Below, one piece after another: positions 15,289-21,098 of a stretch of DNA of 32,357 nt. How positions within the stretch are numbered: position 1 is the stretch's first letter; every line of letters begins with the position of its first letter. The notes below the pieces were generated by a model. It had not been told where the DNA came from. It saw only the letters and a list, made by a program, of their open reading frames with translations, and ran no database searches. Made by a program: the position numbers and the translations under genes. The DNA comes from Streptomyces xylophagus. Lineage in GTDB: Bacteria; Actinomycetota; Actinomycetes; Streptomycetales; Streptomycetaceae. The DNA lies in the NCBI RefSeq assembly GCF_000716435.1, contig NZ_JNWO01000050.1, positions 1 through 32,357 on the forward strand. Direction: 5' to 3'.

Positions 15289-15335
15289 GGGCGGGCGCCG
15301 GTCCTGCGACGGTGGGACAGGACCGGCCCCCGCCC
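15289..15335. other. Long hairpin with 18-base arms
   Basis: Arms 15289-15306 and 15318-15335 match at 17 of 18 positions, with an 11-base loop. There is no T-tract. On the minus strand it would lie in the leader of the 95-aa/methyltransferase transcript and could act as an attenuator, a terminator or a transcript stabiliser. It could also be a DNA cruciform site. Confidence 0.7.
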
Positions 15336-15337
15336 GG

Positions 15338-15385
15338 TGCTTCCGGCAGCCCCCGTTTAGGGGGTTCGGAGAGCGTCCGGAAGCA
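15338..15385. other. Two-level hairpin directly beside the first
   Basis: The outer stem is perfect over nine bases (TGCTTCCGG at 15338-15346 with 15377-15385). The inner stem is CCCCC (15350-15354) with GGGGG (15360-15364) and loop GTTTA. A 12-base bulge lies on the 3' side of the plus strand. It is only two bases from the preceding hairpin, so the two form one structured block. Confidence 0.65.
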
Positions 15386-15557
15386 GTGGGAGGAGCTGTT
15401 CCACACCGCGGGGGCGGGAACCAAACCGCGCGCGGCGGGTGTCAGATGGTGTGCGTGGCGCGTGCAAGGGTGTCTCCCAGGGGTTGGGTGCGGTCCGACA
15501 GCACCAACGACGGTGATCACGCCTGGTAGTCGGACGATTCACCTCCGCTGCCCCGTG

Positions 15558-15587
15558 ATATTGCAACGCGCAAACACCGTGTGTCAA
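15558..15587 (-). promoter_or_regulatory. Divergent minus-strand promoter candidate
   Basis: The minus strand carries a perfect -35 TTGACA (15587-15582), an 18-base spacer and CAATAT (15563-15558) as a fair -10. The first two bases of the -35 are the last two of the palindrome at 15586-15595. It points to the 95-aa/methyltransferase genes, with a leader of about 450 bases that includes both hairpins. Confidence 0.5.
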
Positions 15588-15616
15588 CGATAGTTCTGAT
15601 ATTCAAAACGATCGTT
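15586..15616. promoter_or_regulatory. Operator pair 1 (AACGATAGTT and AACGATCGTT)
   Basis: One degenerate site (15586-15595) and one perfect 10-bp palindrome (15607-15616) start exactly 21 bp apart, which places them on the same face of the DNA. The degenerate site abuts the -35 of the minus-strand promoter. It is probably bound by the XRE protein encoded at 15812. Confidence 0.65.
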
Positions 15617-15697
15617 CAATCGCGGGATGGTCGAGCGATGCCGTCTTGTGGCGCCGAGAGAGGGTCTAGCCCCATCTGTGAAGAACGCCGGGAATTC

Positions 15698-15728
15698 AAC
15701 GATCGAACATGGCCAATAAACGATCGTT
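15698..15728. promoter_or_regulatory. Operator pair 2 (AACGATCGAA and AACGATCGTT)
   Basis: The same arrangement as pair 1: a degenerate site (15698-15707) and a perfect palindrome (15719-15728), again with starts 21 bp apart. The perfect site overlaps the -35 of the promoter for the XRE gene, as expected for autorepression. Confidence 0.68.
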
Positions 15729-15755
15729 GAGAACAGTGAAATTTGCGCGTACCCT
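15727..15755 (+). promoter_or_regulatory. Promoter of the XRE-ImmA cassette
   Basis: TTGAGA (15727-15732), a 17-base spacer and TACCCT (15750-15755) match the Streptomyces housekeeping pattern TTGAcA/TAnnnT. Transcription would begin near 15762, leaving a leader of about 50 bases before the TTG start at 15812. Confidence 0.62.
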
Positions 15756-15811
15756 CCCATGCACATGTAGGCAGGAGCCGCTGCCCCCACGGGCCCGTAG
15801 GGAGAACCTCG

Positions 15812-16423
15812 TTGGAGCCATACATCTCACTGCCCGAGACGCTTCAGCGCTTGGACGAGCTGATCAATGAGCAAGGCCTGAAGCGTGCCGACATCTTCGA
15901 CTCGCAGGTACTGGCCGCCAGGACGGCTCTGCCGGACGTGGTCATCGGCCGCCTGCTGAAGGGCCGCAAACCGCCAGCCGATTCGGTCAATGAACGCGTC
16001 TGCGCGCGCCTGAAGGTCGTCAGCTCCGCCTACCTGGCCCGCACCGGCAAACGCATGTCGGAACTGGCCGCCGACATCCATGCGGAGCTGGGGATCTCCG
16101 ACGTCTGGGCCCGCAATGTCTGCGAGGGAAAGAAGACGCCGAACATCGACCTCCTGCATCACTTGGCGGCGTACTTCGGAGTCGAGGACGGCGAACGCTT
16201 CTTCACGGCCCCGGCCGACGAAGCGCTCAACCGCGTACTGCTGCCCACCCTGCGGCAGTTGGAGGTCCCCGAGACAGACGCTTTGGCGCTGCTCCTGCGC
16301 CAGTACGGCGTGGAAACCGCGCATATGAGGCAGGACGGCTCCATGACACGAGAACAGATCGAACGTGTCCTCAAGGGAGTGCTGCAATCGGTGCTGCCGC
16401 AGGAGGGAGAGTCCGGCAAATGA
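15812..16423 (+). CDS. XRE-family regulator, probable autorepressor
   Basis: 203 aa from the TTG at 15812, with GGGAGA six bases upstream. The frame is open to 15743, but that start would lie upstream of the -10 box and is rejected. A helix-turn-helix lies at about 80-125 (MSELAADIHAELGISDVWARNVCEGKKTP, then LLHHLAAYFGV), as in Xre proteins. The N-terminal part (ALPDVVIGRLLKGRKPPADSV) looks like a second, degenerate HTH. The C-terminal third (LRQLEVPETDALALLLRQYG, then MTREQIERVLKGVL) may mediate dimerisation and be the target of the ImmA-like protease. The gene overlaps immA by ATGA. The four palindromes upstream are its likely binding sites. In ICEBs1 and phage 105-like elements the analogous ImmR represses excision and transfer until ImmA cleaves it. 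Confidence 0.85.
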   Translation: MEPYISLPETLQRLDELINEQGLKRADIFDSQVLAARTALPDVVIGRLLKGRKPPADSVNERVCARLKVVSSAYLARTGKRMSELAADIHAELGISDVWARNVCEGKKTPNIDLLHHLAAYFGVEDGERFFTAPADEALNRVLLPTLRQLEVPETDALALLLRQYGVETAHMRQDGSMTREQIERVLKGVLQSVLPQEGESGK

Positions 16424-17031
16424 GTACCAAGGCGATGAAGTCGCTGCTCAGCGCCCTGGGCGAGGAAGCATCGAAAACACTCCAGCGTCCGGCCGACCCC
16501 CGGGACGTCATGCGGCAGTTCTGCCGGGCCATGAGCGTCCGTAAAGGCGGCCGGCCCATAACGCTCAAATTCCATTCATTTCCGCCGGATGCCGGGATGT
16601 CCGGTGTCCGCCTGGACTTCGGGGACCGATCGCTCATCGTTGTCGAGGAAGCCACTGCTCCTGAGGCCCAACTCGTCATTCTCGGCCACGAGTTGTGGCA
16701 CGAGGAGGAAGACGGCACAGACCATCACACGGCCGGAGTGTCGGCGGCAGCCCGCGTGCTCGGAGCCCCCCAGGCGCCCGAAGCGGTCCGGCGTGCCGTC
16801 GAACAGATCCTCGACGAACACGATGTGTCCGGGGAGGCATTCCTGACCGTAACGGCCCGGGCCCAGTCCGCCGACGAACACGAGGTGGACGCGGAGACCT
16901 TCGGCCTCCTGCTCGGCCGAGCCGCGAGGCCTTGGATGAGGGGACGGTACGCGCAAGGGCCGGTCAGCGACACGACCGTCGAGGGACGCATCAACCTCTC
17001 CCTGCTCAACCGTGACGTCAACCTCTTATGA
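16420..17031 (+). CDS. ImmA/IrrE-like metalloprotease
   Basis: 203 aa, ATG in an ATGA overlap with the XRE gene. The zinc site is H90-E91-L-W-H94, and the likely third ligand is E155 in E-V-D-A-E-T-F, which fits the ImmA pattern ExxA-N-x-F. An acidic run (EEEDGTDHH) follows the active site. ImmA proteases cut a partner Xre repressor after a signal such as DNA damage or peptide quorum cues, which relieves repression. In automatic annotation this family is often labelled a toxin component. The last sense codon is TTA (17026-17028) and shares its final base with the start codon of the next gene. Confidence 0.86.
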   Translation: MSTKAMKSLLSALGEEASKTLQRPADPRDVMRQFCRAMSVRKGGRPITLKFHSFPPDAGMSGVRLDFGDRSLIVVEEATAPEAQLVILGHELWHEEEDGTDHHTAGVSAAARVLGAPQAPEAVRRAVEQILDEHDVSGEAFLTVTARAQSADEHEVDAETFGLLLGRAARPWMRGRYAQGPVSDTTVEGRINLSLLNRDVNLL

Positions 17032-18224
17032 CGTTCTGCTTCCACATCCCCTACTCCATCCCCACCGCGCTCCTGGCGACCGCCGTCCTCCTCAAATTAC
17101 CCACCTTCGTGCGGGCCTGGCGCGACCCCAACGTCAAGGCCACCACGCTCCTGCTGTCCTTCGCCACGGCCGTCAACATCTCTGTCACGCCAGTCAACAT
17201 CAAACGGCTCAACCATCTGACCGGCGTCCCCAACATCGCATCACCCTGGATCTACAGCTTCCTGACCGCGTTCTGCGCCACCGCCCTCACCATGATCATG
17301 AGGTGGCGGGAGGAACCGTCCCCCCAGCGTCAGCGCCGGATGCGCCGTATCTACTGGATCTACGCTGGCATCGTCGTCATGCTGTGGGTGACGTTCTTGC
17401 TGGCACATGTGCCCGAGCCGAGGATCTACGACCTCGATACCTACTACGCCAGCACTCCCTGGATGAGCGAGCACATCCTCTTGTACTTGGGCGCCCACAT
17501 GGTGACGTCCCTGGTCGCCGCCTACATGCTGGTCAAGTGGTTCCCCGAGGTTGAGAACCGCTGGCTGAAATCGGGCGTCGTCTTCCTCCAGCTCGGTTTC
17601 GCCTCAGGACTCGTCTTCGACGGGGCGAAACTGGCAGCGATCAGTGCTCGTTGGTCGGGTCACAACTGGGACGGCCTCAGCACCAACATCGCGCCGCCCT
17701 TCGCCCTCCTAGCGGGCATCCTCGTCGCCATGGGGTTCATCGTTCCCCAAGCCGGACCCCTTCAGCAGAAGTGGATCCGCGACCGGCGCGAGTACTGGCG
17801 CCTGCGCTCACTGTGGCGGGCCCTGCGGGATGTCACACCCTCCTCAGCCCGGGCTCGATTCGGCCTCTGGGTACCGCTGGACCTCCGCCTGGTGCAGCGC
17901 CAACAGCGCATTCACGACGCGCTGCGTGTCCTAGCCCCCTACTTCGACCAGGACCTTTACCAGAGGGCGTGCCGCGCGACCCCGGCCGGTTACGCCGAGG
18001 AAAAGGCCCACGACGTGGCCCGTGCCGTCACCGTCCGCGCAGCTATCGACGCCCACTGCGGCGGTAGGCCCTGCCCAGAGAGCCTCACAGCTCGGCAGCT
18101 TGAGTTCGGCACGGACATCCACGAGCACATCGACACCATCGCGCAGGCCCTGCACCGCCCCCGTCTCGTCGACAGCATCCGCCAGCGGGTGACCACAGAA
18201 AGCGCCGATACCTATGCCTCGTAG
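17028..18224 (+). CDS. MAB_1171c-family (DUF6545) seven-helix membrane protein
   Basis: 398 aa, ATG in an ATGA overlap with the protease gene. About seven hydrophobic helices fill the first 245 residues (for example LLATAVLLKLPTFV, YWIYAGIVVMLWVTFLLA, FALLAGILVAMGFIVP). A basic cytoplasmic C-terminal domain of about 150 residues follows, with EYWRLRSLWRALRDVTP, typical of this family. It is annotated as a putative transporter by name only. Seven helices plus a soluble tail next to an XRE-ImmA pair fit a receptor that passes a signal to the protease. Codon 24 is TTA (17097-17099). Confidence 0.85.
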   Translation: MTFCFHIPYSIPTALLATAVLLKLPTFVRAWRDPNVKATTLLLSFATAVNISVTPVNIKRLNHLTGVPNIASPWIYSFLTAFCATALTMIMRWREEPSPQRQRRMRRIYWIYAGIVVMLWVTFLLAHVPEPRIYDLDTYYASTPWMSEHILLYLGAHMVTSLVAAYMLVKWFPEVENRWLKSGVVFLQLGFASGLVFDGAKLAAISARWSGHNWDGLSTNIAPPFALLAGILVAMGFIVPQAGPLQQKWIRDRREYWRLRSLWRALRDVTPSSARARFGLWVPLDLRLVQRQQRIHDALRVLAPYFDQDLYQRACRATPAGYAEEKAHDVARAVTVRAAIDAHCGGRPCPESLTARQLEFGTDIHEHIDTIAQALHRPRLVDSIRQRVTTESADTYAS

Positions 18225-19611
18225 TGCTACGAACCGCCACCCTACTGTCGTCGTCATCGGGGCAAGCGCGGCTGGGCTCTTCGCGGCAGCCGCCCTGACC
18301 GAGGTCGCCGACGTCACGATCGTCGAACGCGACCTGCTACCCGACGGAGCCAAACCCCGGCGCGGCGTCCCGCAAGCCCGCCACGCACACCTGGTGTGGA
18401 GCGGCGGAGTTAAAGCCGTCAACGACCTGCTGCCCGGCGTCACCGACGACGTTGTCTCCAAGGGTGGCCGCCTCGTCCGCATCATGGGCGACATGGTTTC
18501 CCGAAGCCCCAATGAACTGTGGTTCCGGCGCTTCGAAGCGACCCATCACCGCAATCTCGTCTGCTCTCGCGACCTCCTCGACTCCGTGCTGCGCGGCCGC
18601 GTCCGCGCTCTGGCGAACGTCACGTTCCGCGAGAACACCACCGCGCTCGGACTCGTCGGCGATGCCACCCGCGTCACCGGCCTGCGCGTCAGCACCGGCG
18701 GTGATGAGCTCACCCTCAACGCCGACCTCGTCGTCGACGCCTCCGGCCGCGGCTCCCGCAGCCCCGCCTGGCTCGCAGGACTGGGTCTTCCCAAAGCTCC
18801 CGAGCGGGAAGTCAACGCCGGCGTCGCCTACGCCACCCGCCGCTACCGAGCCCCGGGCACCACCGCCAACGACAACTTCCCGCTCATCAACGTCCAGGCC
18901 AACCCAGCCAAGGCCCCCGGCCAGGGCGGCATCATCCTGCCCATCGAAGACAACCAGTGGATCGTCACCCTCTCTGGAACCCGCGGCGGAGAACCGACCG
19001 GCGACCCAGGCTCCTTTGAAGACTTCGCCCTCAACCTCGGCGACCCCGTCATCGGTCAACTCCTCAAGGACGCCGAACCGATCGGAGACATCGCCACCAC
19101 ACGCAGCACCGCCAACCACCGCCGCTACTACGAGAAGGCACAACGCTGGCCCGACGGCTACACGGTCCTCGGCGACGCTATCGCCGCCTACAACCCCGTC
19201 TACGGCCACGGCCTGACAGTCGCCGCCCAGTGCGCGATAGCCGTCCGGGACATCCTGCGCACCACCAGCATCACCGCACCCGGCACCGCCAAGCGCCTCC
19301 AGCGTGCCGCCGCCCGCCCGGTCGCCGCCGCCTGGGACCTCGCCGTCGGACAGGACGCCCTCTACCCCGGCGCCACCGACACACCCCCCAACGCACTGGA
19401 GCGGCTCCTCGCCCGATTCGTCGACCAGGCGGTGGCCACCGGGACCGGCAATCCACGCGCGCTCGCGGCTCTGCTGGACGTGATGAGTCTGGAGACGCCA
19501 GCTACGCGGCTCTTCTCGCCGGACATGCTCATCCCCATGATCTTCGGTCCGAAGCAGCCCCACCTGAGCCGGGCTCCGCTGAGCGAACAGGAATGGAAGA
19601 GCGCTTCCTAA
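18214..19611 (+). CDS. FAD-dependent monooxygenase/oxidoreductase
   Basis: 465 aa, ATG overlapping the end of the previous gene by 11 bp. The dinucleotide-binding fold is near the N-terminus (VVVIGASAAGLFAAAAL, GxSxxG form), followed by the acidic end of the second strand (TIVERD). QARHAHLVWSGG is typical of this branch of group A flavin monooxygenases, and the FAD-ribityl motif is GDAIAAYNPVYGHGL with D321. No signal peptide is present. The substrate is unknown. Relatives are often found after the XRE-ImmA-MAB_1171c trio, so it may make, modify or destroy the molecule that the trio senses. Confidence 0.87.
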   Translation: MPRSATNRHPTVVVIGASAAGLFAAAALTEVADVTIVERDLLPDGAKPRRGVPQARHAHLVWSGGVKAVNDLLPGVTDDVVSKGGRLVRIMGDMVSRSPNELWFRRFEATHHRNLVCSRDLLDSVLRGRVRALANVTFRENTTALGLVGDATRVTGLRVSTGGDELTLNADLVVDASGRGSRSPAWLAGLGLPKAPEREVNAGVAYATRRYRAPGTTANDNFPLINVQANPAKAPGQGGIILPIEDNQWIVTLSGTRGGEPTGDPGSFEDFALNLGDPVIGQLLKDAEPIGDIATTRSTANHRRYYEKAQRWPDGYTVLGDAIAAYNPVYGHGLTVAAQCAIAVRDILRTTSITAPGTAKRLQRAAARPVAAAWDLAVGQDALYPGATDTPPNALERLLARFVDQAVATGTGNPRALAALLDVMSLETPATRLFSPDMLIPMIFGPKQPHLSRAPLSEQEWKSAS

Positions 19612-19651
19612 CTGGCCGATACCAGGCAGCCGAATCCATGGGGAGACGAAC

Positions 19652-20110
19652 GTGGAGCACGCCAGCGGACCGCACAGCGACGATGCGGTCCACGTTACGG
19701 TCCTGGCCTTCGAGCCCGGCGCGACGTACCACTCACGAGACCATCCATGCGCCCGGTGCCTGTGGCGTACGGATACCGATCTCACAGCCGCATCGGATCA
19801 CGACATGGATCTGCTGGCACGCGCCAACGGCAGACCTCGCGAACTAGCGACCTTTGAGGCACCTGTCGTGGACTGTTCCCTCGAACAGCCCGACGGCGCC
19901 CAGCCGTTGCCCTGGTGCGCCGGGTGGCTCGCAGTGATCGGACAACACCACCTGGCAGTTCACCTGGCGATCGCGGTGAAGGCACTGCGCCACGGCACCC
20001 TGGCGCCCCCCGATACCTGGCCGCGCTTATACCCCAACCTGGAAGCGCTCCTCGAAGCTCGCGAGGAGCAGCTTCAGCGCCGACGAGCCGGCCGCGAAAG
20101 GCGCGCGTGA
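19652..20110 (+). CDS. DUF6283 family protein
   Basis: 152 aa, GTG start with GGGGAG six bases upstream and only 40 bp after the monooxygenase stop, so co-transcription is likely. Key features are C33-A-R-C36-L-W-R, then TDLTAASDHDMDLL, C75, and C89-A-G-W-L-A, which fit the four-cysteine pattern of DUF6283, a probable small metal-binding family. Members are common in Streptomyces phages and mobile elements, with no assigned activity. The C-terminus is a charged helix (EALLEAREEQLQRRRAGRE). Codon 126 is TTA (20027-20029). Confidence 0.8.
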   Translation: MEHASGPHSDDAVHVTVLAFEPGATYHSRDHPCARCLWRTDTDLTAASDHDMDLLARANGRPRELATFEAPVVDCSLEQPDGAQPLPWCAGWLAVIGQHHLAVHLAIAVKALRHGTLAPPDTWPRLYPNLEALLEAREEQLQRRRAGRERRA

Positions 20111-20132
20111 CGGCGCGGTGGCGAGCCGGGCA

Positions 20133-20184
20133 AGGCAGCCGCTGCGATCAGGACGGACATCCGGGTACCAGCTCGTCCCTGCCT
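20133..20184. terminator. Weak convergent terminator candidate
   Basis: In the 73-bp gap between convergent genes, AGGCAG (20133-20138) pairs with CTGCCT (20179-20184) and GGACG (20151-20155) with CGTCC (20174-20178), giving one interrupted hairpin. The stem is imperfect and there is no T-tract. Confidence 0.3.
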
Positions 20185-21098
20185 CACAATTGGGTCCACG
20201 GCCGCAGCTCGCCGCCGGCCAGCGGCATCCACACGTCGGAGGTGGGGCCGTGCTCTTCGAGGTCCTCCAGGACTGCCGCGCCCATCGGTACCTGCCGGGC
20301 CAGGGCGCTTACGAGGGGGTGTTCCGCGACCATGGCCTTCAGGTCGCTGATCCGGTTGCCCAGGACGTACCGGGTGGCGCCGGTCAGCACGAACAGCACC
20401 CGGGGGAAGACGGGATACCAGCGCAGCCACACCGCTCCGGGAGCGGCGGCCTGCCGCGAGCGCGGGCGGCCGATCTGCTGTGGCTCGTAGGACCACAGCC
20501 GCGCGTACTCGATCAGTTTGGAGGCGAGCCGTTCGCTGCCCATGGTTGTACGGTCGACCTCGACGAACGCCCGCAGCTTCGTCCGCTCGTCGTCACCGAT
20601 GAGGGTGTAGTGCATCACCGCGTCCGCGATGATCCGCTCGCCGTCGCTGAGGGGGTGGGCTACCTCTGGTGTCCAGTCCAGGTGGCCGTGTTCGTCGCCG
20701 CGCCGGCGGGCGTCGGTGACGAAGGCGAGGTGGCTGCGGAGCACCGTCAGGGTGTGTGGTGTCTTCAGCGAGGCAGCGGTGGCTGAGTTGATCGGGTACG
20801 GGGGTCGTCCCCGCAGAGCGGGGAAGTCCCTCGTCAGCCGGGCGCCGTCGCTGGTGAGGTACCAGGCGCGGGACCGGTTGGACTGCGGCAGCACGGTGTA
20901 GTCGACCAGGCCGTTGCGGCGCAGTTTGTTCAGCGGCGCGGAGACGGTCTGGTGTGCAACGCCGGGCCGCAGCAGTTCGTGGAGCTGGTTCGTGGTCGCC
21001 ATCCGGTGCTGGCCGAGCACGGCCAGGATCTGATGCGGCAGCGGCTCGACGGGGCTCGGCTTTCCGGCGGTCGGCGCAGTCTCGAAGGTGGCGGTCAC
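20184..21098 (-). CDS. Replication-relaxation family protein
   Basis: 304 aa from the GTG at 21098, which overlaps the VirD4-like stop (GTGA). The longer open frame upstream is a shadow of the VirD4 gene. The N-terminus has a winged-helix domain (HQILAVLGQHRMATTNQLHELL, then VSAPLNKLRRNGLVDY, RAWYLTSDG). A nuclease-like alpha/beta core follows (DAVMHYTL, RAFVEVDRTTMGSERLASKLIEYARLW). This is the arrangement of the replication-relaxation family, whose members are linked to plasmid mobilisation and replication in actinomycetes. The E-V-D-R-T motif in the core resembles the active-site region of restriction-like folds. Being last in the transfer operon, it could process or bind the transferred DNA, since no classical relaxase is present here. 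Confidence 0.84.
   Translation of the reverse strand: MTATFETAPTAGKPSPVEPLPHQILAVLGQHRMATTNQLHELLRPGVAHQTVSAPLNKLRRNGLVDYTVLPQSNRSRAWYLTSDGARLTRDFPALRGRPPYPINSATAASLKTPHTLTVLRSHLAFVTDARRRGDEHGHLDWTPEVAHPLSDGERIIADAVMHYTLIGDDERTKLRAFVEVDRTTMGSERLASKLIEYARLWSYEPQQIGRPRSRQAAAPGAVWLRWYPVFPRVLFVLTGATRYVLGNRISDLKAMVAEHPLVSALARQVPMGAAVLEDLEEHGPTSDVWMPLAGGELRPWTQL

Larger units (their letters stand above)
15100..15811. other. Intergenic control region between divergent transcripts
   Basis: About 710 bp without a convincing gene. Frames here are Arg/Pro/Ala-rich and lack ribosome sites. The left half (15100-15400) is GC-rich and holds two strong hairpins. The right half (15550-15760) is far richer in A and T than the rest of the window and holds four palindromic sites and two divergent promoters. 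Confidence 0.8.

Noticed and set aside
15115..15360. Plus-strand frame of 81 codons
   Set aside because: No ribosome site, Arg/Ala-rich composition, and it runs through the hairpin block.
14891..15587. Minus-strand frames of 209 and 76 codons
   Set aside because: The first overlaps the well-supported 95-aa gene out of frame; the second starts inside the promoter. Neither has a family motif.
15584..15825. Minus-strand frames across the operator region
   Set aside because: They cover the AT-richer promoter zone and lack a ribosome site.
18337..19785. Minus-strand frame of 482 codons opposite the monooxygenase
   Set aside because: Long only because of high GC. The plus-strand frame has FAD motifs and a coupled start.
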